Assembly (NCBI RefSeq): GCF_018128025.1
Contig: NZ_JAGSCS010000008.1
Location: 1-64,000, forward strand
Source of the DNA: Proteiniclasticum sediminis
Lineage (GTDB): Bacteria; Bacillota; Clostridia; Clostridiales; Clostridiaceae
Direction of reading: 5' to 3'
Length of the DNA stretch: 64,000 nt
In this document: piece after piece, positions 7,158-19,692 of the stretch
Position numbering within the stretch: position 1 is the stretch's first letter
Layout: each line of letters starts with the position of its first letter
Position numbers and translations under genes: made by a program
Notes under the pieces: generated by a model
Seen by the model: the letters and a program-made list of their open reading frames with translations, nothing else
Told to the model about the DNA's origin: nothing
Databases searched by the model: none

Positions 7158-9176
7158 TTAATTCAGGATCTTCAGAAGCAGTCCGCCGTACTCCAGAATT
7201 ACCGGAGCAAAGACTAAAGAGACGATGGACATGAGCTTGATGAGAATATTCATGGAAGGTCCTGCGGTGTCCTTAAAGGGATCCCCCACCGTATCGCCTA
7301 CCACACCGGCTTTATGGGCCACGCTGCCCTTTCCGCCGTGTTCACCCGATTCGATGTACTTCTTGGCATTGTCCCAGGCTCCGCCGGCATTGGACATCAT
7401 GATGGCTAGAAGGACGCCTGTGACCACCGCCCCGGCGATGAGGCCGCCTAAGGTCTCTGCGCCAAAGACCAGCCCCACGGCCACGGGAATGACCACCGCG
7501 AGAATTCCTGGCATGATCATTTCCCGCAGGGAAGCCTTGGTGGAAATCTGAACACAGCTGTCATAGTCCGGTTTTCCCGTACCATCCATGATGCCGGGAA
7601 TTTCCCGGAACTGGCGGCGAACTTCCGTCACCATCTGGTTAGCCGCCTTTCCCACAGAGTTCATGGTCAGCGCGGCAAAGAGGAAGGGGAGCATACCGCC
7701 CAGGAGAAGACCCACAAGGCTCATGGGGTTCAGAAGATCAATGGATTTCAGGCTGACGCTTTCGGCATAGGAGGCAAAGAGCGAAAGGGCAGTCAGCGCC
7801 GCGGAACCGATGGCAAAGCCCTTTCCGATGGCTGCCGTGGTATTTCCCACGGAATCCAGCTTATCGGTGATTTCTCGAACTTCCTTGGGAAGATCAGCCA
7901 TCTGGGCAATGCCCCCCGCATTGTCCGCAATGGGTCCGTAAGCATCCACAGCCACGGTGATCCCTGTGGTGGACAGCATGCCCACCGCCGCCAGCGCGAT
8001 ACCGTAGAGTCCGGAAGTGGGATTTCCCATGCCGCCCATGACAAAATAGGAGACCAGGATGCCCACGATAATGAGAAGGGTCGGAATCATGGTGGAGAAC
8101 ATCCCCACACCAAGTCCAGAAATAATATTGGTGGCGCTGCCGGTGACCGAATCCAGGGCAATGGTTTTCACGCTCTGGAAGTCCGCCGAAGTGTAGATTT
8201 CCGTCACCCGTCCGATGAGGATACCCACCACAAGACCGATGGCCACGGCAAAGAATGCCTGGAAGCCGTCGAAGATGAGGTAACTCACGATGAACGTGCC
8301 GATGATGACCAGAAGTCCGGCTACATAAGTTCCCAGGTTAAGGGCTTTCTGAGGATTTTCCCCATTGCCCTTGCTAGCGATGATGATCCCCACGATGGAA
8401 GCGACGATACCCAGGGAGGTCATGACCAGGGGGAACACGGCCCCATAGCGGCCCAGAACGATGTACCCCAGGGTTACTGCTGAAATGATGGAGCCCACAT
8501 AGGACTCAAAGAGATCCGCGCCCATACCGGCCACGTCGCCCACATTATCCCCCACGTTGTCGGCAATGACAGCAGGATTTCTGGGATCATCCTCGGGGAT
8601 TCCCGCTTCTACTTTTCCCACCAGATCTGCCCCCACATCGGCGGCTTTGGTGAAGATTCCTCCGCCCACTCGGGCAAAAAGCGCGATGGACGAAGCGCCC
8701 AGGGCAAATCCCGTGAGGCTCTTGGTATCCTCCGGAAACACCAGCAAAAGGAAACCGATGCCGATGACCCCAAGGCCCACAACGCAAAGCCCCATGACCG
8801 CACCGCCGGAGAAGGCGATCTTCAGCGCACGGCTCTGGCTGTGCATTGCCGCTGCAGTCGTCCGCACGTTGGCCTTCGTCGCCACAAACATCCCAAAATA
8901 GCCGGCCAGGATGGAGAATACCGCTCCCACCACAAAAGCCAGAGCCGTTTTGAGATCAATGGCCCAAAGAAGAATGACAAACACGACAACGATGAAGATG
9001 GCCAGATACTTGTACTGACTCTTTAAAAAGGCCAGAGCCCCATCATGAATATACCCGGAAATTTCCCGCATCCGTTCATTTCCGCTGTCATAGCGGCGGA
9101 TCTTCACCACGATGACAAAGGCTGAAATGAGCGCGAGCAAACCCACCAGGGCGGTGACAATAAATACTGTTTCCAT
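7158..9176 (-). CDS. hppA: K+-dependent membrane pyrophosphatase (Na+ or H+ pump)
   Basis: A 672-residue integral membrane pyrophosphatase with about 16 membrane helices that couples PPi hydrolysis to ion export. The substrate site is visible as [18 protein letters not shown] (180-197), then [17 protein letters not shown], with further Asp-rich loops near [12 protein letters not shown] (411-422) and [15 protein letters not shown] near the C-terminus. [15 protein letters not shown] (444-458) has Ala and Gly, not Lys and Thr, at the key positions, the signature of the K+-dependent class. Whether it moves Na+, H+ or both cannot be settled here. It lies between the hydrolase and rnr, with its own terminator. 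In anaerobes such pumps recover energy from PPi. Confidence 0.95.
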   Translation of the reverse strand: METVFIVTALVGLLALISAFVIVVKIRRYDSGNERMREISGYIHDGALAFLKSQYKYLAIFIVVVFVILLWAIDLKTALAFVVGAVFSILAGYFGMFVATKANVRTTAAAMHSQSRALKIAFSGGAVMGLCVVGLGVIGIGFLLLVFPEDTKSLTGFALGASSIALFARVGGGIFTKAADVGADLVGKVEAGIPEDDPRNPAVIADNVGDNVGDVAGMGADLFESYVGSIISAVTLGYIVLGRYGAVFPLVMTSLGIVASIVGIIIASKGNGENPQKALNLGTYVAGLLVIIGTFIVSYLIFDGFQAFFAVAIGLVVGILIGRVTEIYTSADFQSVKTIALDSVTGSATNIISGLGVGMFSTMIPTLLIIVGILVSYFVMGGMGNPTSGLYGIALAAVGMLSTTGITVAVDAYGPIADNAGGIAQMADLPKEVREITDKLDSVGNTTAAIGKGFAIGSAALTALSLFASYAESVSLKSIDLLNPMSLVGLLLGGMLPFLFAALTMNSVGKAANQMVTEVRRQFREIPGIMDGTGKPDYDSCVQISTKASLREMIMPGILAVVIPVAVGLVFGAETLGGLIAGAVVTGVLLAIMMSNAGGAWDNAKKYIESGEHGGKGSVAHKAGVVGDTVGDPFKDTAGPSMNILIKLMSIVSLVFAPVILEYGGLLLKILN

Positions 9177-9236
9177 AAATCCCCCTTTTTATCCCATAAA
9201 TCTCAAAGGTGAAAGACACCTCATGTTAGTATGATA

Positions 9237-10211
9237 TTATCGTTTACAGAGAAATTCAAGGACCTTTGTGATGAATACATCAGATAGGGGCAAGTCAGGA
9301 TCACTGTAGGTGGCAAAATTCCCCTGGGGATCCTCGGGAGCATCCTTCAGGATATGGTTCATTCCGGGGACGACGAGAAGTTCAGCAGCTGGGTTGACTG
9401 CCTTGAGCTTTTCCGCATCTTCCACCGGAACCTGCAGATCCCGGTCCCCGTGGAGGATGAGAACCGGAACTTTCACGGAAGCCATAACTTCCCGGGGATC
9501 ATAGGAAAACCAGCTGATCAGATAGGGCTGAACACTGGGGCGAAAGATGGAGAAAAGGTTCAGGGGAACTTTAGGGATCAGTCTTCCCTGCCTGAGCTCC
9601 TCCACCAGCGGCACACTGGCTTCATAGAGATCCGGTGCCTGGACCTTCAGCTGTGAAAGGAGAAGCTCATCCGCGGGAACAGCAGTCCCTGCCACGGAAA
9701 TCAGAGCCTTCACCGCAGGGCTTCGGGAAGCTGCCGCAGCGCCGATGAGGGCACCCTCGCTGTGGCCCAGGAGGATGATCTGGCTGAATCGGGAATCCTT
9801 CTGGTATTTCTCCACCCAAGCCAAGACATCGGTGATGGAATCCTCGAAGGTGAGATCGCTTTCCTTGACTAACAGCCCTTTGCTCTCGCCAATGCCCCGC
9901 TTGTCATAGCGCAGACTGGAGAAGCCCTCCTCGCTCAGCGCTTCCGCAATCATCTTCAGACTGTTGTTCTCCCCTGCCTGGGGATTGTTCCCGTTGCGGT
10001 CCGTGGGACCAGACCCCGGGATGAGGATGACCAGAATCGGTTTTGCTTCCTTTTGGGGCATGCGCAGCGTCCCCTTCAAATCCCCATTCTTCACCGCCAC
10101 GGTCACATTTTCTTCCTCCGGCGGTAGGTTACCTTCAGGACTTTTCGGGGAACAGCCGCTTCCCAGGAAGATCCCCAAGAGCAGCACAGGGATGAGCCAA
10201 TGAATTTTCAC
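9237..10211 (-). CDS. Alpha/beta hydrolase, probable exported lipoprotein
   Basis: A 324-residue alpha/beta hydrolase with a hydrophobic N-terminal segment ending LGSGC (Cys20), so it is probably a lipid-anchored extracytoplasmic esterase; the lipobox is imperfect (Gly at -3). The fold shows an oxyanion loop LIPGSGPTDRNG, RYDKRGIGES, nucleophile elbow GHSEG (Ser about 151), acid in HGDRD, and His in MNHIL near the C-terminus. The frame is open from TTG 10229; GGGAGGTGG before GTG 10211 sets the start. It takes the position of the carboxylesterase gene found between secG and rnr in Bacillus, though the presence of a signal sequence argues for a different role. Confidence 0.88.
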   Translation of the reverse strand: MKIHWLIPVLLLGIFLGSGCSPKSPEGNLPPEEENVTVAVKNGDLKGTLRMPQKEAKPILVILIPGSGPTDRNGNNPQAGENNSLKMIAEALSEEGFSSLRYDKRGIGESKGLLVKESDLTFEDSITDVLAWVEKYQKDSRFSQIILLGHSEGALIGAAAASRSPAVKALISVAGTAVPADELLLSQLKVQAPDLYEASVPLVEELRQGRLIPKVPLNLFSIFRPSVQPYLISWFSYDPREVMASVKVPVLILHGDRDLQVPVEDAEKLKAVNPAAELLVVPGMNHILKDAPEDPQGNFATYSDPDLPLSDVFITKVLEFLCKR

Positions 10212-10239
10212 GATGATTCCACCTCCCAAATCTATTCCA

Positions 10240-10274
10240 TAAAAAGCAAAATGCTGCCTGTTCTCCAGGCAGCA
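10240..10274 (-). terminator. Terminator/attenuator downstream of secG
   Basis: TGCTGCCTG (10252-10260) pairs with CAGGCAGCA (10266-10274); on the minus strand it is followed by TTTTGCTTTTT. It would limit read-through from secG into the hydrolase. Confidence 0.8.
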
Positions 10275-10284
10275 CGATCCATTT

Positions 10285-10515
10285 CTAGATAATATTCATT
10301 ACGATGGTATTCACAGCAAACAGAATGGCGACAATGACGGTGAGCCGCTTAAGCAAGGCTTCCCCTGTTCTTGTTCTGTTCTTGCTGAAGAATGTGTCCT
10401 GGCCGCTTCCTCCGGTGAGTCCCTTAAGGCCGTCGGATTTGCTCTGCTGAACCATGACCAGACCGATCATGACGATGGCAAGAATGAATTCAACGATGAT
10501 CAAAACAGTTTCCAT
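10285..10515 (-). CDS. secG: Preprotein translocase subunit SecG
   Basis: A 76-residue membrane protein that assists SecYE in protein export. Two membrane helices (about 4-24 and 52-74) flank a cytoplasmic loop with KSDGLKGLTGGSGQDTFFSK, the conserved SecG signature. The longer frame starts at 10533, but GGAGGG upstream of ATG 10515 gives the usual family N-terminus METVLIIVEF. It has its own promoter (10544-10572) and a terminator hairpin behind it, and heads the hydrolase-hppA-rnr-ssrA region. Confidence 0.95.
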   Translation of the reverse strand: METVLIIVEFILAIVMIGLVMVQQSKSDGLKGLTGGSGQDTFFSKNRTRTGEALLKRLTVIVAILFAVNTIVMNII

Positions 10516-10543
10516 AATATCCCTCCTGTTCAACTAACATCTT

Positions 10544-10572
10544 ATTCTATCACACCTCGCCCGTCCCGACAA
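10544..10572 (-). promoter_or_regulatory. Promoter of secG
   Basis: Minus strand -35 TTGTCG (10567-10572), 17-bp spacer, extended -10 TGATAGAAT (hexamer 10544-10549). Confidence 0.65.
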
Positions 10573-10670
10573 GAAAATGTGATGAAAACCAAACGGTTTC
10601 CCCGATGGTTTCACCTCATCTTAGCATAGATTTCCTGCGGTGACCATGACATTTCCCTTGACGAGGATGG

Positions 10671-10702
10671 AAAAAGCCTCCGGCCATAAAACCGGAGGCT
10701 TT
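10671..10702 (-). terminator. Terminator of the glycolytic operon
   Basis: GCCTCCGG (10676-10683) pairs with CCGGAGGC (10692-10699); on the minus strand TTTTT follows. It lies just behind eno. Confidence 0.9.
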
Positions 10703-10715
10703 CATCAGGGTGAAA

Positions 10716-12041
<1,326 letters not shown>

Positions 12042-12060
12042 TCATTGGGGAAAGCTTTGG

Positions 12061-13590
12061 TTAGACGAGAAGGGAATTTCCGGTCATTTCTGCCGGGATC
12101 TCCAGTCCCATTTCTTCCAGCATGGTGGGGGCCAGGTCAGCGAGTCTTCCGCCGTCCTTCAACACCTTCGTTGGCTGGTTGGTCACATAGATCAGGGGAA
12201 CCGGATTGGTGGTGTGAGCCGTCATGGGGCCTCCGGTGACGTAATCGATGAGCTGCTCGGCATTGCCGTGATCAGCGGTGATAAATACGGTACCGTCTTT
12301 TTCCAGAACTTTGTCGATGACCCGCTTCATGTAGGTATCGATATCTTCCAGGGCTTCCACCACGGCTTTCATCATGCCGGTATGTCCCACCATGTCAGGG
12401 TTTGCATAGTTTAAGATCACCAGACCGTAGTCTTCCTTGTCCATGGCTTCGATGACCTTATCGGTCACCCCTTCCGCACTCATCTCCGGCTTCAGGTCAT
12501 AGGTGGCCACCTTGGGGGAAGAAACCAGAATTCGGTCCTCACCCTCATTGGGAATTTCCACTCCGCCGTTGAAGAAGAAGGTCACATGGGCGTACTTCTC
12601 GGTTTCCGCGATTCTCAGCTGCTTAATGCCCTTGTCGGCAATGTACTTGCCCAGGGTATTGTTGAAATTCGTGGGGGTGAAGGCCACATGGACGTTCTCC
12701 AGGGTCTTGTCATACTGGGTCATGGTGACATAGGTGAGGTCCAGATTTTCCCGCTCAAAGCCATGGAAAACCTTGTCGTTGAGGGCTCGGGTCATTTCTC
12801 TTCCCCGGTCAGGCCGGAAGTTGAAGAAAATCACTGAATCTCCGTTCTTCACAGTGGCTGCAGGGGCCCCTGGAGCACCGATGACGGCGGGAACGATGAA
12901 CTCGTCCGTGACCTCCTGGGCATAACTGTTACTCATGCAGTCATGGGCTGTGGGGAAGAACTCACCTGTCCCGTAAACCAGCGCATCATAAGCCTTTTTC
13001 ACGCGATCCCAGCGGTTGTCCCGATCCATGGCGTAGTAGCGGCCACTGACGGTGGCAATTTTGCCCACGCCGATTTCTGCAAAGTAGCGCTCCAGATCAT
13101 CAAGGAAATTGATTCCTGAAGTGGGGGAAACGTCCCGGCCGTCCATGAAGGCATGGAGGTAGACCCGGTCAAGTCCCCGATCCTTGGCCAGTTTAAACAG
13201 GGCTTTGATGTGTTCGATGTGGGAGTGAACTCCGCCATCGGAAACCAGCCCCATGAGGTGGAGATCCGTCCCGTTTTCCCGGGCATGGTCCACTGCCAGG
13301 ATCAGTTTTTCATTGTTGAAAAAATCTCCGGTTTCAATTTCATGGGTGATTCGGGTAAGCTCCTGGAAGATGACTCTTCCGGCGCCGATGTTCATATGGC
13401 CCACTTCAGAGTTTCCCATCTGCCCTTCCGGCAGACCCACAGCCATGCCGCTGGCGGCAATGGTGGTGTGGGGGTAGTTACCCCAGTAGTAGTCATAATT
13501 GGGCTTGTGTGCTGCCATGACGGCATTGCCCAAGGGATTGTCTGTGAGGCCGAATCCATCAAGGATCATCAGCATTACAGGTTTTTTCAT
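12061..13590 (-). CDS. gpmI: 2,3-bisphosphoglycerate-independent phosphoglycerate mutase
   Basis: A 509-residue Mn2+-dependent mutase interconverting 3- and 2-phosphoglycerate. It opens with the metal-binding [10 protein letters not shown] and has the catalytic Ser in [16 protein letters not shown] (about 54-69), the inserted phosphotransferase domain with HSHIEH and [11 protein letters not shown], and C-terminal metal ligands in [12 protein letters not shown] and [15 protein letters not shown] precedes ATG 13590. It sits between tpiA and eno in the operon. Confidence 0.98.
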   Translation of the reverse strand: MKKPVMLMILDGFGLTDNPLGNAVMAAHKPNYDYYWGNYPHTTIAASGMAVGLPEGQMGNSEVGHMNIGAGRVIFQELTRITHEIETGDFFNNEKLILAVDHARENGTDLHLMGLVSDGGVHSHIEHIKALFKLAKDRGLDRVYLHAFMDGRDVSPTSGINFLDDLERYFAEIGVGKIATVSGRYYAMDRDNRWDRVKKAYDALVYGTGEFFPTAHDCMSNSYAQEVTDEFIVPAVIGAPGAPAATVKNGDSVIFFNFRPDRGREMTRALNDKVFHGFERENLDLTYVTMTQYDKTLENVHVAFTPTNFNNTLGKYIADKGIKQLRIAETEKYAHVTFFFNGGVEIPNEGEDRILVSSPKVATYDLKPEMSAEGVTDKVIEAMDKEDYGLVILNYANPDMVGHTGMMKAVVEALEDIDTYMKRVIDKVLEKDGTVFITADHGNAEQLIDYVTGGPMTAHTTNPVPLIYVTNQPTKVLKDGGRLADLAPTMLEEMGLEIPAEMTGNSLLV

Positions 13591-13652
13591 GGTTATTCCT
13601 CCAGTTTGATCTGCAAATTCCGTATCACCATGATCCGGAGGTTTGGCAAGGT

Positions 13653-14399
13653 CTAAAAGTTCACGATTTTCGCAAAGTCATCGGCCACGAGACTGGCTCC
13701 GCCGACCAATGCGCCGTCGATATCCGACATCCCCATCTGCTCCTTGATGGTGCTGGGTTTGACGGATCCGCCGTACTGAATCCGAACAGCATCGGCAATG
13801 GCCGCGCCGTAGAGATTCATGACCATGTGACGGATCGCGCGGATCGTCTCATTGGCCTGTTCGCTGGTGGCTGTTTTTCCCGTGCCAATGGCCCAGATGG
13901 GTTCATAGGCAATGACGGTTTTCAGGGCATCTTCCGGAGAAATCTCCAGAAAAGCCTTGTTGATCTGATTTTCGATGACCGCATCCGTGGTGCCGGCTTC
14001 CCGGTCCTCCAGGGACTCGCCCACGCAAAGGATGGGCAGAAGGCCATGGCGATAAGCGGTTTTCAGCTTCAGATTCACCGTTTCATCGGTTTCGTTGAAG
14101 TACTGTCGGCGTTCCGAGTGACCAATGATCACATACTCCACGCCCAGAGCGGTGAGCATCGACGGGGCGATTTCCCCTGTGTAAGCTCCCTTCTCTTCAA
14201 AATGCATGTTCTGTGCCCCAACCTTGATGTTGGTGCCTTCCAGTTCCTTGACCAGAGCCGGCAGATGAATGTAGGGTGCACAAATGACCACATCGGCCTC
14301 GGCATCCTTGACCAGAGGAGTCAGCGCCTTGGCCACAGCCACAGCTTCATCCACGGTGTAGTGCATTTTCCAGTTTCCGGCGATAATTGGCTTACGCAT
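13653..14399 (-). CDS. tpiA: Triosephosphate isomerase
   Basis: A 248-residue TIM-barrel enzyme interconverting dihydroxyacetone phosphate and glyceraldehyde 3-phosphate. Catalytic residues are visible as Lys in GNWKMH (residues 9-14), His in IIGHSERR (about 96) and Glu in [11 protein letters not shown] (about 167), followed by the phosphate-binding IQYGGSVKP and GALVGGASL. It follows pgk by 11 nt, which suggests coupled translation. Confidence 0.98.
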   Translation of the reverse strand: MRKPIIAGNWKMHYTVDEAVAVAKALTPLVKDAEADVVICAPYIHLPALVKELEGTNIKVGAQNMHFEEKGAYTGEIAPSMLTALGVEYVIIGHSERRQYFNETDETVNLKLKTAYRHGLLPILCVGESLEDREAGTTDAVIENQINKAFLEISPEDALKTVIAYEPIWAIGTGKTATSEQANETIRAIRHMVMNLYGAAIADAVRIQYGGSVKPSTIKEQMGMSDIDGALVGGASLVADDFAKIVNF

Positions 14400-14410
14400 A
14401 TTCGATCCTC

Positions 14411-15604
14411 CTACTTGTCGTTCAGTGCAGCGATACCGGGCAGAACGGTTCCTTCCAGGAATTCCAGGGAAGCTCCGCCTCCGGTGGAAATATGGGTCAT
14501 CTTGTCCCCAAAGCCCAGAATATTCACCGCTGCGGCGGAGTCTCCTCCACCGATGACCGTAGTGGCATCGGATTCGGCCATGGCTTCAGCCACCTTGATG
14601 GTTCCCTTGGCAAAGTTCTCGAATTCGAAAACACCCATGGGGCCGTTCCAGATGACGGTCTTGGCGCCCTTGATGGCATCGGCATACAGATCAGCGGTCT
14701 TGGGTCCGATATCCAGTCCCATATAGCCTTCCGGAATATTGGCATCTTCGGTGACCACCGGTGCCGCATCGGCACTGAACTTGTCCGCAATGACATTATC
14801 CACGGGAAGAAGAAGCTGAACGCCCTTTTCCTTGGCCTTGGCAATCATCTCCTGGGCATATTCCACACGGTCGGCTTCCAGAAGGGAGGTGCCCACGGTG
14901 TAGCCCTGGGATTTGAGGAAGGTGTAGGACATGCCGCCGCCGATGATCAGGGTATCTACCTTGTCCAGCAGGGCATTGATCACATTGATCTTGTCGGAAA
15001 CCTTGGCTCCGCCCAAAATGGCCACGAAGGGACGTACGGGATTGTTCACGGCTTCTCCCAGGAACTTCAGTTCCTTGTTGATGAGGTAGCCGGCCACGGC
15101 TGTGTCCAGATACTTCGTGACGCCTTCTGTGGAGGCATGGGCGCGATGGGCGCTGCCAAAGGCATCATTGACATAGATTTCAGCGAGGCTGGCCAATTCC
15201 TTGGCAAACTCTTCGCCATTCTTGGATTCTTCCGGACGGAAACGAGTATTTTCCAGAAGCATGACTTCGCCATCCTTCAGCTCTTCTGCCGCCTTTTTGG
15301 CATTCTCGCCCACCACCGTGTCATCGGCAGGGAACTTGACTTCCAGGCCCAGCAGTTCACTGAGTCTTGCCGCCACCGGCGCCAGGGAGGACTTTGCCTC
15401 CGGAGCCTTGGGTTTGCCCAGATGGGAGCAGAGAATGACTCTGGCTTGATGGTCCAATAGATACTTGATGGTGGGAAGAGCCCCTAAAAGCCGGTTCTCA
15501 TCGGTGATCTTGCCGTCCTGCAGGGGAACGTTAAAGTCACATCGGACGAGGACTCGCTTTCCGGCGACCTGAATGTCTTCAATGGTCTTTTTATTGTAAC
15601 TCAT
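14411..15604 (-). CDS. pgk: Phosphoglycerate kinase
   Basis: A 397-residue kinase that makes ATP from 1,3-bisphosphoglycerate. Features are [12 protein letters not shown] near the N-terminus, HLGKPK, the basic patch [13 protein letters not shown], and the nucleotide-binding [15 protein letters not shown] followed by GGGDSAAA and STGGGASLE. The frame continues upstream to 15757 but GAGGTG before ATG 15604 ([11 protein letters not shown]) sets the start. A hairpin lies in the gap after gap. Confidence 0.98.
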   Translation of the reverse strand: MSYNKKTIEDIQVAGKRVLVRCDFNVPLQDGKITDENRLLGALPTIKYLLDHQARVILCSHLGKPKAPEAKSSLAPVAARLSELLGLEVKFPADDTVVGENAKKAAEELKDGEVMLLENTRFRPEESKNGEEFAKELASLAEIYVNDAFGSAHRAHASTEGVTKYLDTAVAGYLINKELKFLGEAVNNPVRPFVAILGGAKVSDKINVINALLDKVDTLIIGGGMSYTFLKSQGYTVGTSLLEADRVEYAQEMIAKAKEKGVQLLLPVDNVIADKFSADAAPVVTEDANIPEGYMGLDIGPKTADLYADAIKGAKTVIWNGPMGVFEFENFAKGTIKVAEAMAESDATTVIGGGDSAAAVNILGFGDKMTHISTGGGASLEFLEGTVLPGIAALNDK

Positions 15605-15635
15605 GATCTTCACCTCAAACTTATTTGTTCCTTGA

Positions 15636-15677
15636 AAAGGTCTGGCCACATAGCCAAGACTATCGGACCAGACCTTT
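15636..15677 (-). other. Hairpin between gap and pgk
   Basis: AAAGGTCTGG and CCAGACCTTT (15636-15645 with 15668-15677) pair perfectly, followed on the minus strand by TTTTC. It could be a leaky terminator or an mRNA stabilising/processing element that lets gap be made in excess of the later genes. Confidence 0.6.
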
Positions 15678-15690
15678 ATGCAGGATGATA

Positions 15691-16740
<1,050 letters not shown>

Positions 16741-16744
16741 TTAT

Positions 16745-17785
16745 TTAAAACTCATTGTATTGAGATTTTAATATCTGCATCACTTTTCTTGCGGCCCCCT
16801 CATCGGTGACCAAGATGGCATTCTCATTGCCCAGACGCACGGCATCGATGGCTTCGGCCTTCGATGACCCTCCCGTCACGGCAATCAGGGTGCCCACATT
16901 GTTGTAATCCTCGAGGCGGATTCCCACGGAATTAATCTTCCGGATAATCTTGCCTCCCTTTCCGAAGTACGTACCGAAAGCTTCGCCCACGGCTCCTTCT
17001 TCAAGAAGCTCGGTTATTTCCTCCCGGGATAGTCCTCGGCGCTGGGCCATTTTATCTGCCCGGCCGATGCCTAGAACCAAAATCTGCGCTCTCTTAATGA
17101 GATCCACCACTTCCCGAATTTCCTTCTCTTTCAGAAGAACCTCCAAGGACTGGCTGCTGAGATTGTCTGGCACGTTAAGAAGTTTGTATGGCGCGCCTAG
17201 CTTTTCCGCCAAGGCTGCCACCAGGTTGTTGGACTGAATATCAATGATCTTCCCGAGACTTCCTCGGGCAGGAACAATGAGATTGTCCTTGAAATCCATC
17301 CGGGGAAAACTGTCCACCATTTCTTTGATGGTGCTTCCTCCCGTGAGGGCGATGATGTCCTTGTGCCGGATCATCCCGGAAAGGCACATGGCTGCGGCGT
17401 TGCCCAGCTCCCGTTTCACATTGGGATCTTTGTCGGAATCGCCGGGAACCACAATGATTTTCTTGTAGCCCAGCTCCTTTTTCAGGAGATTTTCGATATC
17501 CTCCAGTCCTTTGACCTCCGAGACGAAGGCCCGCAAACTGTTGAGCATCTCAATGCCCTGCTCGGTTAAGGTGACGCCGGGAAGCGACACTTCGATGAGA
17601 TCCATGGACTTGAAAAAATCCAGATCTCCCCGAACAATTCGTTCTCCCAGTTCCAGCTTTGCCGAAAGAGTGCGCCGTCCGATGGGTTGGCTGTTGAAGA
17701 TGGTTCTAAGGATAGAATACCGTCTTTCCAGCAAAGCGGTGGCTTCGGGAATGATCTTCTGCTGTATTTTCATAAAACTGTTCAT
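16745..17785 (-). CDS. cggR: Central glycolytic genes regulator (SorC family)
   Basis: A 346-residue repressor of the glycolytic operon. The N-terminal winged helix (about 15-85) contains GRRTLSAKLELGERIVRGDLDFF; the rest is the sugar-phosphate-binding SorC domain with ALTGGSTIKEMVD and LGIGRADKMAQRR. In Bacillus the homologue is released from DNA by fructose-1,6-bisphosphate; this is inferred here. GGGGTGG precedes ATG 17785. A tandem GGGAC operator just upstream (17798-17832) indicates autorepression of the whole cggR-eno operon. Confidence 0.95.
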   Translation of the reverse strand: MNSFMKIQQKIIPEATALLERRYSILRTIFNSQPIGRRTLSAKLELGERIVRGDLDFFKSMDLIEVSLPGVTLTEQGIEMLNSLRAFVSEVKGLEDIENLLKKELGYKKIIVVPGDSDKDPNVKRELGNAAAMCLSGMIRHKDIIALTGGSTIKEMVDSFPRMDFKDNLIVPARGSLGKIIDIQSNNLVAALAEKLGAPYKLLNVPDNLSSQSLEVLLKEKEIREVVDLIKRAQILVLGIGRADKMAQRRGLSREEITELLEEGAVGEAFGTYFGKGGKIIRKINSVGIRLEDYNNVGTLIAVTGGSSKAEAIDAVRLGNENAILVTDEGAARKVMQILKSQYNEF

Positions 17786-17797
17786 CGTTCCACCCCT

Positions 17798-17832
17798 TGA
17801 CGTTTATGTCCCACCACGTCATCTTTTGTCCC
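17798..17832 (-). promoter_or_regulatory. Tandem CggR operator
   Basis: On the minus strand GGGACAAAAGATGAC is followed by GTGGT and GGGACATAAACGTCA. The two GGGAC boxes are 20 bp apart, matching the direct-repeat operator of Bacillus subtilis CggR (CGGGAC-N6-TGTC-N4-CGGGAC-N6-TGTC). It starts 8 bp after the -10 TATAAT (17841-17846), a position that would block elongation or clearance. Confidence 0.8.
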
Positions 17833-18119
17833 ACAACCACATTATAACCCATATACTGTCATTTTAAAACATGTTTGCCGAAAAAAAGAGCCATTTCATG
17901 TAAATAAATGATTAACTATACCCGTTTTCTGTTAATAAATATTCTCCCTTGGGACAATTCTGTCACCCCAGCCTCTTGATTTGCAATGGTTTACGAAACC
18001 CGCTGACCCCTAAGCCTGGACTTCAATCTTTATTCACATTTCAGCCACGGGGCTATGGTATAATATTTCATCAGAAACCCATTTAATACAACATGAGGAC
18101 TACGGTCCGGAGGATCGAT
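17833..18119. other. Divergent cggR/zwf promoter region
   Basis: Minus-strand -10 TATAAT for cggR is at 17841-17846 with no good -35. A plus-strand extended -10 (TGGTATAAT, hexamer 18059-18064) precedes zwf, also with a weak -35. One isolated GGGAC...TGTC pair lies at 17951-17964. No small ORF is convincing. Confidence 0.55.
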
Positions 18120-19580
18120 ATGATAACAGATGCAACAATACAAACCCAGATGATTATCTTCGGCGGAACGGGGGACCTGACCCACCGAAAACTCGTTCCT
18201 GCCCTGTTCCAGCTCCATCTCCACGGTTTTTTGCCCAAGGACTTCTCCCTGCTTTCCATCGGAAGAAGACCCAAAACCCATGGGGAATACCACCAGGATC
18301 TCTTGGATGCCACGAAAAAATTCTCCACCAAAGCCATTGATGACCAGGAATTTCTGGACTTTGCCAAAGCAATCTCCTATTTTCGCCTGGATTTCGACAA
18401 TCCTGAAGACTACCTGCGCCTGAAGCAGACCCTGGAGGATCGTACCTCTTCTGATCCCGAAAGAAGCTTCCTCTTCTATCTGGCGGTATCTCCAGATTAC
18501 TTCAGCCCCATAGTCGAAAATCTAGAGTCCAGCGGCATTCGGGCCCTGCCCTCCCTGTGGCAGAGGCTGGTCATTGAAAAACCCTTCGGCCAGGATCTGG
18601 ACAGCGCCACCTTGCTGAACGAAAGCATCGCCCGGGTTTTCCCGGAGAAAGACATCTACCGCATCGATCACTATGTGGCCAAGGAAATGATTCAAAACAT
18701 CAACATGCTCCGATTCCAAAACACCATCTTTGGCCCGGTGTGGAACCGGCACCACATTGACAATGTGCAGATCACCGTCCTGGAGAAAGAAGGCGTGGGG
18801 ACCCGAGGGGGCTACTACGACCATACGGGCGCGTTGCGGGATATGGTGCAGAACCATCTGCTCCAACTCCTCGCCATCACCGCCATGGAGCCCCCCGTAA
18901 GCCTGGATGCCGACGATGTGCGCAATGAGAAGGTGAAAGTCTTTGAAGCCCTACGCCCCTTTGGTCCGGAGGATCTGTCCCACCGGCTGATCCTGGGACA
19001 GTACAGCGGTTATACCCAGGAAGATAAGGTTTCTGAGGATTCCACCACCGAAACTCTGGTGGCCACGAAGATCTTCATCGACAATGAGCGATGGCAGGGG
19101 GTCCCCTTCTATCTCCTCACGGGAAAAGCCATGAAAAACAAGACTGCCCAAATTACCATCGAGTTTCGAAAAAGCAACCCCTATACCTTGGATTTGGACA
19201 ATCAGCCCAACATCCTGGAAATCAAGATCCAACCCGATGAAGGCATAACCCTCCATCTTAATGTGAAGAAACCAGGAGTCATGGACCAGATGACCATGGC
19301 GGAGATGGATTACTGCCAAAGCTGTCTTTATCTCTTCAACTCTCCCGACTCCTATGAGAAGCTCCTTCTGGATGCCATGAACGGAGACTCCACCCTGTTT
19401 ACCCGATGGGATGAGCTCCAGCTCACCTGGAAGTACGTGGACTCTATCCAAAGCACCGTCAACGGAGATCGAAACACCCTGCTAAAGCCCTACAACGTGG
19501 GTTCCTTTGGCCCGGAAGAGCTGGACCGTTTTGTGGACAGTGGCGCCTCCACCTGGTGGTTCCAAAATCGAATTTATTAA
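18120..19580 (+). CDS. zwf: Glucose-6-phosphate 1-dehydrogenase
   Basis: A 486-residue NADP-dependent enzyme that opens the oxidative pentose phosphate pathway. The nucleotide-binding motif GGTGDL is at about 15-20, the substrate-binding signature RIDHYVAKEMIQN at about 181-193, and GGYYDHTGALRDMVQNHLLQ follows. The frame opens at 18093 but CGGAGGAT before ATG 18120 is the Shine-Dalgarno. It is divergent from cggR and has its own terminator, so it is monocistronic. No gnd or pgl gene is nearby. Confidence 0.97.
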   Translation: MITDATIQTQMIIFGGTGDLTHRKLVPALFQLHLHGFLPKDFSLLSIGRRPKTHGEYHQDLLDATKKFSTKAIDDQEFLDFAKAISYFRLDFDNPEDYLRLKQTLEDRTSSDPERSFLFYLAVSPDYFSPIVENLESSGIRALPSLWQRLVIEKPFGQDLDSATLLNESIARVFPEKDIYRIDHYVAKEMIQNINMLRFQNTIFGPVWNRHHIDNVQITVLEKEGVGTRGGYYDHTGALRDMVQNHLLQLLAITAMEPPVSLDADDVRNEKVKVFEALRPFGPEDLSHRLILGQYSGYTQEDKVSEDSTTETLVATKIFIDNERWQGVPFYLLTGKAMKNKTAQITIEFRKSNPYTLDLDNQPNILEIKIQPDEGITLHLNVKKPGVMDQMTMAEMDYCQSCLYLFNSPDSYEKLLLDAMNGDSTLFTRWDELQLTWKYVDSIQSTVNGDRNTLLKPYNVGSFGPEELDRFVDSGASTWWFQNRIY

Positions 19581-19588
19581 TTTAAAGT

Positions 19589-19620
19589 ACCGAAGTCCAT
19601 CCAGACTTCGGTGCTTTTTT
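19589..19620 (+). terminator. Terminator of zwf
   Basis: ACCGAAGTC pairs with GACTTCGGT, followed by GCTTTTTT. Confidence 0.92.
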
Positions 19621-19649
19621 GCCTGGAAATCCACCTCTGCTCAAATTTT

Positions 19650-19687
19650 AGCAAAACAAAAGAGATTCAGGTTTGCCCCGAATCTCT
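19650..19687 (-). terminator. Terminator of the 19693-20583 gene
   Basis: On the minus strand AGAGATTC and GAATCTCT form the stem and TTTGTTTTG follows. Confidence 0.75.
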
Positions 19688-19692
19688 TCTAC

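Noticed and set aside
17929-17944. The 16-mer TCTGTTAATAAATATT also found at 4119-4134
   Set aside because: One AT-rich exact repeat of this length is expected by chance in a window of this size, and no element boundary accompanies it.
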